Shown in pieces: positions 34,348 to 43,627 of a stretch of 64,000 nt of DNA. The position numbers were made by a program, and so were the translations under genes. A model generated the notes under the pieces. The model was not told where the DNA came from and made no database searches. It worked only from the letters and a program-made list of their open reading frames with translations. The stretch is from positions 1 through 64,000 of the forward strand of contig URRQ01000004.1 in NCBI GenBank assembly GCA_900550235.1. The letters are read 5' to 3'. Origin of the DNA: an uncultured Lachnospiraceae bacterium (GTDB lineage: Bacteria; Bacillota; Clostridia; Lachnospirales; Lachnospiraceae). Position 1 is the first letter of the stretch, and the number at the start of each line of letters is the position of its first letter.

Positions 34348-35280
34348 ATGAAATCGTCCAATATAGGCGGTCAGGCAGTTCTTGAAGGCGTTATGATGAA
34401 GAACGGAGACAGCTATGCAGTAGCTGTAAGAAAGCCTGACGGTGAAATTGAAGTAAAAAAGGAGAAATACGAGAGCGTGATCAAATGGAAAGCGCTCACG
34501 AAGATTCCTTTTATTCGGGGTGTATTTAATTTTATAGATTCCATGGTTCTAGGCATGAAAACATTGACCTATTCTGCAAGTTTTTTTGAAGAAGAGGAAG
34601 ACAAGGGAAAAGTACTGACAGAAGAAGAGGCGAAAAAAGAAGAAAAGAAAGAATCTGTTTTTATGGGAATTACGGTTGCATTTTCCATCGTTCTTGCAAT
34701 TGGAATTTTCATGGTACTGCCGTATTTTATTATCAATCTGGCAGGGAAGGTGATTCACTCCCGGATTCTGCTTACGGCATTGGAAGGGGTTTTACGGCTT
34801 CTTATTTTTATCGGCTATATCTTATTGATTTCTAGAATGGAAGATATCCGCCGTCTCTACATGTATCATGGGGCAGAACATAAGTGTATCAATTGTATTG
34901 AACATGGGCTGGATCTTACAGTTGATAATGTAAGAAAAAGTTCGAAACAGCATAAACGTTGCGGAACCAGTTTTTTATTGTTTGTAATGCTTGTAAGCTG
35001 TGTGATGGTGTTTTTTATTCATGCAGAATCTCAGATTGCGAGAGTAGGACTTCGAATTGCTTTGATTCCGGTGATTGCAGGAATCTCCTATGAGTTGATC
35101 CGATGGGCAGGAAATAGTGAGAATCCAATCATCAATCTGTTAAGTAAGCCGGGACTTTGGATGCAGAATCTGACGACAAAAGAACCGGATGACGATATGA
35201 TCGAAGTTGCGATACAGTCGGTAGAAGCAGTCTTTGACTGGAGAAAGTACAAAGAAGAGAACTTTGGAGCTGAAGTATGA
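34348..35280 (+). CDS. DUF1385 family membrane protein
   Basis: 310 residues from ATG 34348, preceded by TGGAGGAAA; the upstream ATG-like start at 34291 overlaps the hairpins. N-terminal SSNIGGQAVLEGVMMKNG and central YMYHGAEHKCINCIEHG are the family signatures; the His/Cys residues in the latter suggest metal binding. Three to four membrane helices. An acidic/lysine-rich insert lies at about 80-105. Members are routinely found between rpmE and prmC/prfA in Clostridia, as here, but their function is not established. The stop overlaps the prmC start (ATGA). Confidence 0.85.
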   Translation: MKSSNIGGQAVLEGVMMKNGDSYAVAVRKPDGEIEVKKEKYESVIKWKALTKIPFIRGVFNFIDSMVLGMKTLTYSASFFEEEEDKGKVLTEEEAKKEEKKESVFMGITVAFSIVLAIGIFMVLPYFIINLAGKVIHSRILLTALEGVLRLLIFIGYILLISRMEDIRRLYMYHGAEHKCINCIEHGLDLTVDNVRKSSKQHKRCGTSFLLFVMLVSCVMVFFIHAESQIARVGLRIALIPVIAGISYELIRWAGNSENPIINLLSKPGLWMQNLTTKEPDDDMIEVAIQSVEAVFDWRKYKEENFGAEV

Positions 35281-36122
35281 TGACATTAGAAGAGGCATAT
35301 CGCTTGGGAAACGATATCTTAAATGAAGCAGGTGTTCCGGATGCAGGGACAGACGCCTGGATTCTGTTGGAACATGTGACAGGCGTGAGCCGAACAAGAT
35401 ATTATGTAAATCCAAGGCAAGCGTTAAGTAAAGAAGAAGAGGAACGTTATCTGTCTTATATTGAAAAGCGTAAGAAAAGAATTCCGGTTCAGCATCTCAC
35501 AGGGGTGCAGGAATTTATGGGGCTTGAATTCATGGTCAATGAACATGTCCTGATCCCAAGACAGGATACGGAAGTACTTGTGGAAACCGTATGGGAGGAT
35601 TTGGAACCTGGAATGCGGGTTTTGGATATGTGTACCGGATCCGGATGCATTTTAATCAGTCTGATGAAACGAATGCAAACGGTATCAGGAGAAGACGGGA
35701 TTACCGGAGTTGGTGTAGACCTTTCTCGCGAAGCGCTGCAAGTTGCAGAAGAAAATGCTTCCAAGCAGAAAGTCGGCGCGGTGTTTGTGGAAAGCGATCT
35801 GTTTGATAAGGTAGAAGGAACATATGATATCATCGTGTCTAACCCACCATATATCCGAACTTCTGTGATTAAGGAGCTACAGGAAGAAGTGAAACTTCAC
35901 GATCCATATGCTGCCTTAGATGGAAAAGAAGACGGACTTTTCTTTTATAGAGAGATTATTAAAAAAAGCAAAGAATACCTAAAAAAAGGCGGAAGATTAT
36001 ATTTTGAGATCGGCTATGACCAAGGAGAAGATGTAAAAAAACTGATGGAAGAGGCTGGTTTTTCGGAAGTAACTGTGAAAAAGGATCTTGCAGGACTTGA
36101 CCGTGTAGTCTTCGGCGTGTAA
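35277..36122 (+). CDS. prmC: Release factor glutamine methyltransferase PrmC
   Basis: 281 residues. An N-terminal helical domain precedes the SAM-binding core (VLDMCTGSGCILISL at about 119) and the catalytic NPPY at 189-192. Methylates the Gln of the GGQ motif in release factors; its substrate gene prfA is 35 nt downstream. Translationally coupled to DUF1385 by a 4-nt overlap. Confidence 0.95.
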   Translation: MMTLEEAYRLGNDILNEAGVPDAGTDAWILLEHVTGVSRTRYYVNPRQALSKEEEERYLSYIEKRKKRIPVQHLTGVQEFMGLEFMVNEHVLIPRQDTEVLVETVWEDLEPGMRVLDMCTGSGCILISLMKRMQTVSGEDGITGVGVDLSREALQVAEENASKQKVGAVFVESDLFDKVEGTYDIIVSNPPYIRTSVIKELQEEVKLHDPYAALDGKEDGLFFYREIIKKSKEYLKKGGRLYFEIGYDQGEDVKKLMEEAGFSEVTVKKDLAGLDRVVFGV

Positions 36123-36157
36123 AATATTGCAGAGAGGAAAAATTAGGAGGAATTAAC

Positions 36158-37228
36158 ATGTTTGATAAATTAGAAGATCTGCTCATTCGATTTGAAGAGA
36201 TTTTAAGTGAACTGCAGGAACCGGACGTGGCAAATGATCAGACACGTTTTCGTAAGTTGATGAAAGAACAGGCGGATCTTACTCCGATTGTTGATGCATA
36301 TACAGAATATAAAAATGCTAAGCAGGCGATTGCAGATAGTGAAGAGATGTTGGAGATTGAATCTGACGAAGAGATGAGAGAGCTTGCGAAGGAAGAGCTG
36401 TCTTCTTCCAAGAAGAGAGTGGAAGAGTTGGAGCATGAGCTTAAGATCCTGCTTCTTCCAAAAGACCCAAATGATGAAAAGAATATCATGGTAGAAATTC
36501 GTGCCGGCGCCGGCGGAGATGAATCTGCATTGTTTGCTGCAGAAGTATACCGTATGTATGTACATTACGCAGAAAGCAAACGTTGGAAGACAGAATTGAT
36601 CTCTTTCAATGAAAATGGAATCGGTGGATTCAAAGAAGTTGTATTCATGGTAAGCGGACAGAACGTTTACTCCAGAATGAAATATGAAAGTGGCGTACAC
36701 CGTGTGCAGCGTGTTCCGGAAACAGAGTCCGGTGGACGTATCCATACTTCTACGATTACTGTAGCCGTTATGCCGGAAGCAGAAGAAGTAGATGTTGTGA
36801 TTGATGAAAAAGATATCCGAATTGACGTAATGCGTGCGTCAGGAAACGGTGGACAGTGCGTCAATACAACAGACTCCGCAGTACGTTTGACACACTATCC
36901 GACAGGTATTGTAATCTATAGCCAGACAGAAAAATCACAGCTGCAGAACAAGGAAAAAGCATTCCGTTTGCTTCGTTCTAAACTGTATGAATTAGAACTT
37001 GAAAAACAACAGTCTGCAGAGGCAGAAGCCAGAAGAAGTCAGATCGGTACAGGAGACCGTTCAGAGAAGATTCGTACTTACAACTTCCCACAGGGACGTG
37101 TGACGGAACACCGTATCAAGCTTACATTATATAAGATTGACGATGTGATGAATGGAGATTTGGATCAGATTATCGATCCGCTGATTGCAGCAGACCAAGC
37201 GGCAAAACTTGCAAACATGAATGAATAA
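36158..37228 (+). CDS. prfA: Peptide chain release factor 1
   Basis: 356 residues, normal length. The GGQ motif is at 231-233 (SGNGGQCVN). The stop-codon recognition region in domain 2 reads RVPETESGGRIHTST; the classic PxT tripeptide is PET here. Reads UAA and UAG. AGGAGG precedes the ATG. It ends the rpmE-DUF1385-prmC-prfA group at a hairpin terminator. Confidence 0.96.
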   Translation: MFDKLEDLLIRFEEILSELQEPDVANDQTRFRKLMKEQADLTPIVDAYTEYKNAKQAIADSEEMLEIESDEEMRELAKEELSSSKKRVEELEHELKILLLPKDPNDEKNIMVEIRAGAGGDESALFAAEVYRMYVHYAESKRWKTELISFNENGIGGFKEVVFMVSGQNVYSRMKYESGVHRVQRVPETESGGRIHTSTITVAVMPEAEEVDVVIDEKDIRIDVMRASGNGGQCVNTTDSAVRLTHYPTGIVIYSQTEKSQLQNKEKAFRLLRSKLYELELEKQQSAEAEARRSQIGTGDRSEKIRTYNFPQGRVTEHRIKLTLYKIDDVMNGDLDQIIDPLIAADQAAKLANMNE

Positions 37229-37240
37229 AATGATGTGAAA

Positions 37241-37277
37241 AGAAATCGGTTTACAGATAAAGCTGTGGCCGATTTTT
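37241..37277 (+). terminator. prfA terminator; first copy of a 28-bp direct repeat
   Basis: AAATCGG (37243-37249) pairs with CCGATTT (37269-37275), followed by T. The left part, 37241-37268, recurs with two mismatches at 37761-37788, exactly 520 bp downstream. Confidence 0.7.
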
Positions 37278-37314
37278 TTAGAAGTGAGTAAGTCATTGAG
37301 AGGAAAGAGCTATT

Positions 37315-37494
37315 ATGTGTGATGTAAAAAAGTATGAAAACATATATCGGGAAATAGAAAAACTAAAGCCAGAAGATACCTTACAACTAGTGTTGGAAGC
37401 GGAAACAGAAGAACAAAGAGAATTCTATGAAATGGTTGGAGATTTTTTACTTCAGAAAAAACAGAGAAAAGTAATTGAAAGGAATCTGTTTTGA
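37315..37494 (+). CDS. Small antitoxin-like protein upstream of zeta toxin remnant
   Basis: 59 residues, acidic and helical (KYENIYREIEKLKPEDTLQL, EEQREFYEMVGDFLLQ). ATG 37315 follows GAGAGGAAAG. Its stop (TGA 37492-37494) overlaps the start of the zeta toxin remnant by one base, the coupled order of antitoxin then toxin. Not a classic epsilon antitoxin by sequence; the assignment rests on position and size. With the toxin dead, it may be retained as an anti-addiction factor or be decaying. Confidence 0.55.
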   Translation: MCDVKKYENIYREIEKLKPEDTLQLVLEAETEEQREFYEMVGDFLLQKKQRKVIERNLF

Positions 37495-37727
37495 TGAAAA
37501 AATATATTTTGATAGCAGGAGTAAAATCGAGAGTAAGCAAAGGCGGACACGGAATACCAGAGGTAGATATTGAAAAACGTTATATAGAAACATTTCATAA
37601 TTTGAAAGATATTTTAAAAGATTGTGATTTAGCAGCATTTTACGATAATACGGAAGAGTTTCGTCGTTTTGCCATTTTTGGAGTGGTAAAGTTGTTAGAT
37701 TGTCACATACTTTACCCAAATGGATAG
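37494..37727 (+). pseudogene. Zeta toxin with kinase core deleted
   Basis: 77 codons. The first ten (MKKYILIAGV) are the opening beta strand of zeta-type UDP-sugar kinases, which should run straight into the P-loop NGAGKST. Instead the sequence jumps to RVSKGGHGIPEVDIEKRY, the conserved C-terminal arginine/GGH region, then FHNLKDILKDCD and YDNT. The P-loop, catalytic Asp and everything between, on the order of 100 residues, are missing, with the frame kept. Kinase activity is not possible. Flanked by 28-bp direct repeats. Confidence 0.75.
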
Positions 37728-37760
37728 AGGGAAAAAGTATTATATAAGGGGGATATGTAT

Positions 37761-37788
37761 AGAAATCGGTTTACAGATGAAGCTGTAG
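37761..37788 (+). repeat. Second copy of the prfA terminator-stem repeat
   Basis: AGAAATCGGTTTACAGATGA followed by AGCTGTAG matches 37241-37268 at 26 of 28 positions. The right terminator arm is absent here. Together the copies bracket the zeta module. Confidence 0.75.
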
Positions 37789-37817
37789 CGTTGTAGAGAC
37801 AGTGTCAAGTGATGGAA

Positions 37818-37851
37818 CTAGGTTGAATTTATCCTAGAAATATGGTATGCT
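37818..37851 (+). promoter_or_regulatory. phd-doc promoter with overlapping palindrome
   Basis: TTGAAT (37823-37828), 17-bp spacer, TATGCT (37846-37851). CTAGG (37818-37822) and CCTAG (37833-37837) flank the -35 as an inverted repeat, a candidate Phd operator. Confidence 0.5.
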
Positions 37852-37879
37852 ATGTATATAAAAACTAGGAGGTGTTATC

Positions 37880-38122
37880 ATGACGATAGATACAAATACA
37901 ATGGTTTCAATCACAGAAGCAAATCAGAATTTCTCAAAAGTTGCCAGATTAGTAGATGAACTTGGTTCTGTTGTTATACTCAAGAATAATGCACCAAGAT
38001 ATTTGGTTATAGATTTTAGCAAAGCAGATGAAAGTACAGTAGCTAAGGATGAAGATGTGTTTGATATATCAAAGAGATTACTTGCACAGAATAAAGAGGC
38101 GTATGAGGTGCTTGCTAAATGA
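37880..38122 (+). CDS. phd: Phd/YefM-type antitoxin
   Basis: 80 residues. The N-terminal DNA-binding fold has the family pattern MVSITEANQNFSKVARLVDE and VVILKNNAPRYLVI; the C-terminal tail (about 50-80) is the flexible part that neutralises the toxin. Should bind its own promoter and Doc. TAGGAGG lies 8 nt before ATG. The stop overlaps the doc start by 4 nt. Confidence 0.88.
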   Translation: MTIDTNTMVSITEANQNFSKVARLVDELGSVVILKNNAPRYLVIDFSKADESTVAKDEDVFDISKRLLAQNKEAYEVLAK

Positions 38123-38496
38123 AAAAACTAAGTAAAGAACAGATTTTAATGTTGCACTCACAGCTTATTGAACAGACAGGTGGAATGGATGGAGTGAGAG
38201 ATTTTAATCTGTTGGAGTCAGCCATAGAGTCTCCATTTCAAGTATTTGCTGGAGAAGAATTATACCCAACTATTCAGGCAAAAGGAACTCGGCTGGGTTA
38301 TGGTTTAATTAAAAATCACTGTATGTTAGATGGAAATAAACGTGTTGGAACTCATGCCATGCTTGTATTTTTTGCTTTGAATGGAATTGAATTACGATAT
38401 ACACAGAAAGAATTATATGAGTTGATTCTTGCAGTAGCAGATGGCAGTTTGAAATATGAAGATATGCTTAATTGGGTATTAGAGCATCAAAAATGA
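38119..38496 (+). CDS. doc: Doc-type toxin (Fic/Doc family kinase)
   Basis: 125 residues. The Fic/Doc active-site motif is intact: NHCMLDGNKR with His67 and Arg75 (HxxxDGNKR; Doc proper has A in place of G). N-terminal LLESAIESPFQ and the C-terminal helix are as in Doc. Doc phosphorylates EF-Tu and stops translation. Translationally coupled to phd. It appears functional, unlike the zeta module next to it. Confidence 0.88.
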   Translation: MKKLSKEQILMLHSQLIEQTGGMDGVRDFNLLESAIESPFQVFAGEELYPTIQAKGTRLGYGLIKNHCMLDGNKRVGTHAMLVFFALNGIELRYTQKELYELILAVADGSLKYEDMLNWVLEHQK

Positions 38497-38654
38497 TAGG
38501 ATGAAGATTGTAAAAACATATCTTCAAAATTCAATCAATATAGCAGAAATCAGTAGTAGTAATTTGATTCATATTTCAGAGGGACTAGTTCAAGAGAAAC
38601 TTAGCAGTTGAACTTTTGTAAATGATATAGTATGATATAGAAAGTGATGAGGGG

Positions 38655-38690
38655 ATAAGGACGGTGCTTTTTAGCAACGTCCTTATTTAC
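38655..38690 (+). promoter_or_regulatory. Hairpin directly ahead of the ABC exporter ribosome site
   Basis: ATAAGGACG (38655-38663) pairs with CGTCCTTAT (38678-38686), with an inner TGCT/AGCA. It could end the phd-doc transcript or attenuate the exporter. The rest of 38497-38654 shows no gene I can support. Confidence 0.45.
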
Positions 38691-38705
38691 ATAGGAGGAA
38701 GAGAT

Positions 38706-40436
38706 ATGAAAAACAAGCTAAAAAAATTATTTTCTTACTACAAACCATATAAAGGTTTATTCTTTGCAGATATGTTTTTCGCGATACTTGGAGCGGCAGT
38801 TACGTTGGTAATCCCATTGATCGTGCGTTATATCACGAACGAAGTCGTGTATTTTGAGGAAAATGAAGTCATGCGTACGATTACCATGCTAGGTGGCTTG
38901 ATGATTTTTCTTGTATTGGTAGAATATGTGTGTAATTATTTTATTGCTTTCTATGGGCATATGATGGGGGCGAAGATGGAAGCGAATATGAGAAGTGATA
39001 TTTTTAGTCACTATCAGAAGCTTACGTTTGCATTCTATGACAATCAGAAAGTGGGAGCTCTTTTGTCGAGAATTACAAGTGATTTGTTTGATATTACAGA
39101 ACTTTTGCATCATGGGCCGGAAGATATTGTGATTTCGATTATTAAATTACTTGGTTCTTTTATTATTTTGCTCAATATCAATGTGAAACTGACAATCGTA
39201 GCATTTATCTTTGTACCGATTATGGTTATCTTTGCAGGATATTATAATAGAAAGATGAAAGTTGCGTTTAAGCGTAACAGGGCAAGAATTGCGGATATTA
39301 ACAGTCAGATTGAGGACAGCCTTTCGGGAATCCGTGTGGTGAAATCATTTGCGAATGAACACATTGAGATGAAAAAATTTGAAAAGGGCAACGATAATTT
39401 TGTGGCGGCGAAGAAAATCAGTTACCGTTATATGGCAGGGTACCATTCTTCTTTGACAGCGCTTACGACACTTGTGACAGTAACAGTTTTGATTGTAGGT
39501 GCAAGGGGACTTGCAGAACAGACGATTCTTGTGGCTGATTTAGTGACGTTTCTTCTATATATTAATAACTTTATTGAGCCGGTGAAGAAACTGATCAACT
39601 TTACAGAGATGTTCCAAAACGGATATTCCGGTTTTGACAGATTCCTTGAGATGATGGCAATTGCACCGGATATCAAAGACGAAGAAAATGCGGTATCTGT
39701 GGATAGATTGGAAGGGAAGATTGAATTCCACGATGTGTCTTTCCACTATAGCGACAGCAATGAAAATGTGTTAAACCATGTGAATCTTGATGTGGAAGCT
39801 GGGGAATATATGGCGCTCGTCGGACCGTCCGGTGTAGGGAAAACGACGCTTTGCAGCTTGATTCCTAGATTTTATGAAGTGTCTGAAGGAAGCATTCAAA
39901 TTGATGGAATGGATATCCGTCATATAAAATTAGAAGATTTGAGAAACAATATCGGAATCGTACAGCAGGACGTCTATTTGTTTGCCGGAACGATCATGGA
40001 AAATATCCGGTACGGCAATCCGAGTGCTACGGATGAAGACGTCATTCGTGCGGCTAGAAGAGCCAATGCCCATGAGTTTATCATGAGCTTTCCGGATGGC
40101 TATGATACGGATATCGGACAACGAGGAGCGAAACTTTCAGGAGGACAGAAACAGAGACTATCCATTGCTCGGGTATTTTTAAAAAATCCACCGATTCTTA
40201 TTTTTGATGAGGCAACGTCTGCTCTTGATAATGAAAGTGAAAAAGTAGTACAGCAGTCTTTGGAAGAGCTTGCAAAGAATCGAACAACATTTGTCATTGC
40301 TCACAGACTGACTACAATCCGAAATGCGAGAAGAATTCTAGTTCTGACAGAAAACGGAATTGAAGAACAAGGAACACATGAGGAGCTTCTTGCAAAAAAA
40401 GGAGTATATGAGTCATTGTACAATATGCATAGATAA
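38706..40436 (+). CDS. ABC exporter, fused permease-ATPase (MsbA/LmrA type)
   Basis: 576 residues from ATG 38706 (AGGAGG before it). Six membrane helices (about 15-310) precede an ATPase domain with Walker A GPSGVGKTT (about 371-379), Q-loop VQQDVYLFAG, signature LSGGQKQR (about 476) and Walker B ILIFDEATSALD. A homodimeric or heterodimeric type IV exporter; no partner gene is adjacent, so a homodimer is likely. Substrate unknown. Confidence 0.92.
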   Translation: MKNKLKKLFSYYKPYKGLFFADMFFAILGAAVTLVIPLIVRYITNEVVYFEENEVMRTITMLGGLMIFLVLVEYVCNYFIAFYGHMMGAKMEANMRSDIFSHYQKLTFAFYDNQKVGALLSRITSDLFDITELLHHGPEDIVISIIKLLGSFIILLNINVKLTIVAFIFVPIMVIFAGYYNRKMKVAFKRNRARIADINSQIEDSLSGIRVVKSFANEHIEMKKFEKGNDNFVAAKKISYRYMAGYHSSLTALTTLVTVTVLIVGARGLAEQTILVADLVTFLLYINNFIEPVKKLINFTEMFQNGYSGFDRFLEMMAIAPDIKDEENAVSVDRLEGKIEFHDVSFHYSDSNENVLNHVNLDVEAGEYMALVGPSGVGKTTLCSLIPRFYEVSEGSIQIDGMDIRHIKLEDLRNNIGIVQQDVYLFAGTIMENIRYGNPSATDEDVIRAARRANAHEFIMSFPDGYDTDIGQRGAKLSGGQKQRLSIARVFLKNPPILIFDEATSALDNESEKVVQQSLEELAKNRTTFVIAHRLTTIRNARRILVLTENGIEEQGTHEELLAKKGVYESLYNMHR

Positions 40437-40452
40437 TATAAGGGGTATGAAA

Positions 40453-41352
40453 ATGAAAGAAGTAGAATTTAGACGACCGCAACTGGAAGATAAGGAGACG
40501 CTTTCTTATTATTTTAAAAAGTATCCGTCTCGAAGTTGTGAGAGAACATTCGTGAATGTATATCTCTGGTCCAAACATTATAGAGTAAAATATGCGATCA
40601 TTGAAAATGCGCTTGTTTTCCGAAGTGAAGATGAAGGGGCATATTCGTTTGCATATCCGGCAGGAGAACCAGAGGATGTGAAACGAGCCATTGAATTTTT
40701 AAAAGAATACTGTGAAGAGCGTGATCAAGAATTCAATATGTATTGTGTAACACCGGAGGCGTGGGAACAATTTAATTCCTGGTATCCGGGACAATATGAG
40801 ATTGAATATAGCAGAGATGATGCGGACTATATATACGAGGCAGAAAAGCTTGCCACACTTTCCGGGAAAAAGCTTCATGCAAAGAGAAATCATATTAATA
40901 AATTCAAAGCAGAGCATGAGATCTGGTCTTATGAACCGATGACAGAAGAGAATCTAGAAGAGTGTTTTCAGATGGCGTTGAAATGGAGAAATGAAAACGG
41001 TTGTGAAGAGGATCTGAATAAAAACGCAGAGATGTGTGTGACATTGAATTCGTTGAGGCTTTTTAAAGAACTGGAACTTATAGGAGGAATTCTTAGAGTT
41101 GACGGAGAAATTGTAGCGTTTACAATCGGAGAGGAATTGTGTGAGGATACATTTGTCGTACACATTGAAAAAGCTTATGCAAATATCCAAGGCGCGTATC
41201 CGATGATCAATCAGCAGTTTGTGGAACATGCTTGTAAGGATTACCGATACGTAAATCGTGAAGAAGATACAGGATCAGAGGGACTTCGAAAGGCGAAGCT
41301 GTCTTATCGACCAGTCTTTTTGACGGAAAAAGGATATGTGACAAAAAAGTAG
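40453..41352 (+). CDS. DUF2156 (LPG synthase C-terminal-like) acyl/aminoacyltransferase
   Basis: 299 residues. It is built of two GNAT-like halves, as in DUF2156/LPG_synthase_C: YFKKYPSRSCERTFVNVYLW near the start, KKLHAKRNHINKFKAEH at about 148 and GAYPMINQQFVEHACKDY near 250. Relatives use aminoacyl-tRNA or acyl-CoA donors, but this soluble form without a membrane domain has no set function. ATG 40453 has the better spacing to AAGGGG; ATG 40447 is possible. It is followed after 12 nt by an aminotransferase. Confidence 0.8.
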   Translation: MKEVEFRRPQLEDKETLSYYFKKYPSRSCERTFVNVYLWSKHYRVKYAIIENALVFRSEDEGAYSFAYPAGEPEDVKRAIEFLKEYCEERDQEFNMYCVTPEAWEQFNSWYPGQYEIEYSRDDADYIYEAEKLATLSGKKLHAKRNHINKFKAEHEIWSYEPMTEENLEECFQMALKWRNENGCEEDLNKNAEMCVTLNSLRLFKELELIGGILRVDGEIVAFTIGEELCEDTFVVHIEKAYANIQGAYPMINQQFVEHACKDYRYVNREEDTGSEGLRKAKLSYRPVFLTEKGYVTKK

Positions 41353-41364
41353 GAGGACAGGAAT

Positions 41365-42552
41365 ATGATATCAAAGAAAATGGAAAACATGGTGGCAAAC
41401 AGTTCGGCAATCCGCGCAATGTTTGAAGAAGGAAATCGTCTTGCCAAGATTTATGGGCCGGAGAATGTATATGATTTTAGTCTTGGAAATCCGAATGTTC
41501 CGGCGCCGGAATCAATCAAACAGGCAATCATTGACATTGTGCAGGAAGAAAATCCAATCAAACTTCATGGATACACAAACAGTAATGCGGGATATAGTGA
41601 AGTACGACAGGCGGTTGCAGAGTCTTTGAATCAGAGATTTGGAACTTCCTTTGGTGAGAGGAATATTACAATGACTGTAGGGGCAGCCGGAGGACTGAAT
41701 GTTGCGCTGAAGGTATTGTTAAATCCGGGAGACGAAGTGATCGTGTTTGCTCCGTATTTTGGGGAATATCGAAGTTATACCAATAATTTTGATGGAGTGC
41801 TTGTTGAGATTTCTCCAAATACAGAGACGTTTCAGCCAAAACTGGACGAGTTTGCAGAAAAGATTACAGAGAAAACAAAGGCAGTTATTGTCAATACGCC
41901 GAACAATCCTACAGGAGTAGTTTATTCGGAAGAAACAATTCAAAAACTTGCAGCAATTATGAAGGAAAAACAAGAAAAATATGGACATGAAATCTATTTA
42001 GTTTCTGATGAGCCGTATCGAGAGCTGGCATATGATGGAGTAGAAGTTCCGTATCTGACAAAATATTATGATAATACAATCGTATGTTATTCTTACAGTA
42101 AGTCCCTTTCCCTTCCGGGAGAAAGAATCGGCTATCTTGTGATTCCGGATGAAGTGGCGGAAAGTGAAAAAGTAAATGCGGCGGCTAATGTAGCGAATCG
42201 TATTCTTGGATTTGTCAATGCACCGACATTACAGCAGAAGGTGGTTGCAAGATGCTTGGATGAAGAAACAGATCTCTCTTATTATAATAGAAATCGAGAA
42301 ACTTTATATAATGGATTGATCGATTGTGGATTTACATGTATCAAACCGGAAGGCGCATTTTATCTTTTCATGAAATCACCGGTTGAAAATGAGAAGGAGT
42401 TCTGTGAGGCGGCAAAAGAGTTCAATATTTTAATCGTGCCGGGAAGTTCTTTTGGTTGTCCGGGATATGTACGTATTGCATATTGTGTAGCGTATGAGAC
42501 GATTGTAAATGCGTTGCCAAAATTCAAGGAATTGTCAAAAAAATATTTTTAA
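41365..42552 (+). CDS. PLP-dependent aminotransferase, class I
   Basis: 395 residues, fold type I. The PLP lysine is Lys246 (SYSKSLSLPGERIGY); NTPNNPTG and the Asp/Tyr pair SDEPYRE are present. It resembles aspartate/aromatic aminotransferases of the AspB type found in Lachnospiraceae. It could supply aspartate or the aromatic amino-acid step. hisC starts 12 nt downstream, so the two transaminases are probably co-transcribed. Confidence 0.88.
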   Translation: MISKKMENMVANSSAIRAMFEEGNRLAKIYGPENVYDFSLGNPNVPAPESIKQAIIDIVQEENPIKLHGYTNSNAGYSEVRQAVAESLNQRFGTSFGERNITMTVGAAGGLNVALKVLLNPGDEVIVFAPYFGEYRSYTNNFDGVLVEISPNTETFQPKLDEFAEKITEKTKAVIVNTPNNPTGVVYSEETIQKLAAIMKEKQEKYGHEIYLVSDEPYRELAYDGVEVPYLTKYYDNTIVCYSYSKSLSLPGERIGYLVIPDEVAESEKVNAAANVANRILGFVNAPTLQQKVVARCLDEETDLSYYNRNRETLYNGLIDCGFTCIKPEGAFYLFMKSPVENEKEFCEAAKEFNILIVPGSSFGCPGYVRIAYCVAYETIVNALPKFKELSKKYF

Positions 42553-42564
42553 GAGGACAGGCTT

Positions 42565-43623
42565 ATGAAAGCGTTTGAAAAAAATATCCGAAAGGTAGAA
42601 CCTTATGTTCCGGGCGAACAGCCTCAGCATAAAGTGATCAAACTCAATACTAATGAAAATCCGTATCCTCCGGCTCCGAAAGTGGAAGAGATTTTGAGAA
42701 CAATGAATGCAGACAGATTGCGTCTATATCCGGACCCGACGGCTTCTGTTTTGGTGGATGCTTTGGCAAAACAGTATCAGGTTGATCCGGAGCAGATTTT
42801 TGTCGGAGTTGGATCGGATGATGTGCTTTCCCTTTGTTTCCTCACTTTTTTTAATTCGAAGAAACCGATTTTGTTTCCGGATATTACCTATTCTTTTTAT
42901 AAGGTAAGGGCAGAACTATATCGAATACCGTATGAATGTCCAAAAGTAGATGAGACGTTTCGAATTAGACGGGAGGATTATTATAGAGAAAATGGTGGGA
43001 TTATTTTTCCAAATCCCAATGCGCCGACTGCCATTTATGAGAACTTGAAATTTGTCGAAGATATTCTTACACACAATCCAGATGTTATAGTGATTGTGGA
43101 TGAAGCATATATTGATTTTGCAGGGGAATCGGCAATAAGCCTAATAGATAAGTATGAGAATCTAATCGTAGTACAGACGTTTTCGAAGGCACGTTCGATG
43201 GCTGGTATGAGAATTGGATATGCTATTAGTAATAAGAAACTAATTCGTTATTTAAGTGATGTAAAATATTCTTTTAACTCTTATACAATGAATCAAACAT
43301 CTCTATTATGCGGAGTGGAATCGGTACGGGATCAAGAATATTTTGAGGAAAACTTACGGAAATTAAAGGAAACGAGAGAGTGGACAAAGCAGCAGCTTAC
43401 AGAACTGGGTTTTACTTATACCGGTGCAGATGCTAATTTTATCTTTGTGACACATCCTGTATATGATGCAAAACAATTGTTTGAAGCATTGAAAAAGGAA
43501 GGGATTTATGTTAGATTTTGGGGGAGTGAACGTATCGAGCAGTATTTAAGAATTACGATCGGTACGCAAGATGAAATGGAAGTGTTAGTTTCATTTCTGA
43601 AAAATTATATCAAAAAGGGGTAA
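42565..43623 (+). CDS. hisC: Histidinol-phosphate aminotransferase
   Basis: 352 residues. N-terminal KLNTNENPYPPAPKV and RLYPDP are typical of HisC; the PLP lysine is Lys208 (TFSKARSMAGMRIGY). Converts imidazole acetol-phosphate and glutamate to histidinol phosphate. It is not in a his operon here; hisB lies about 15 kb downstream, so histidine genes are scattered. Some HisC-family members act on other substrates such as threonine phosphate, which cannot be excluded. Confidence 0.88.
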   Translation: MKAFEKNIRKVEPYVPGEQPQHKVIKLNTNENPYPPAPKVEEILRTMNADRLRLYPDPTASVLVDALAKQYQVDPEQIFVGVGSDDVLSLCFLTFFNSKKPILFPDITYSFYKVRAELYRIPYECPKVDETFRIRREDYYRENGGIIFPNPNAPTAIYENLKFVEDILTHNPDVIVIVDEAYIDFAGESAISLIDKYENLIVVQTFSKARSMAGMRIGYAISNKKLIRYLSDVKYSFNSYTMNQTSLLCGVESVRDQEYFEENLRKLKETREWTKQQLTELGFTYTGADANFIFVTHPVYDAKQLFEALKKEGIYVRFWGSERIEQYLRITIGTQDEMEVLVSFLKNYIKKG

Positions 43624-43627
43624 CAAT

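Noticed and set aside
38501..38611. 36-codon ORF after doc
   Set aside because: No ribosome site, no recognisable motif; treated as non-coding.
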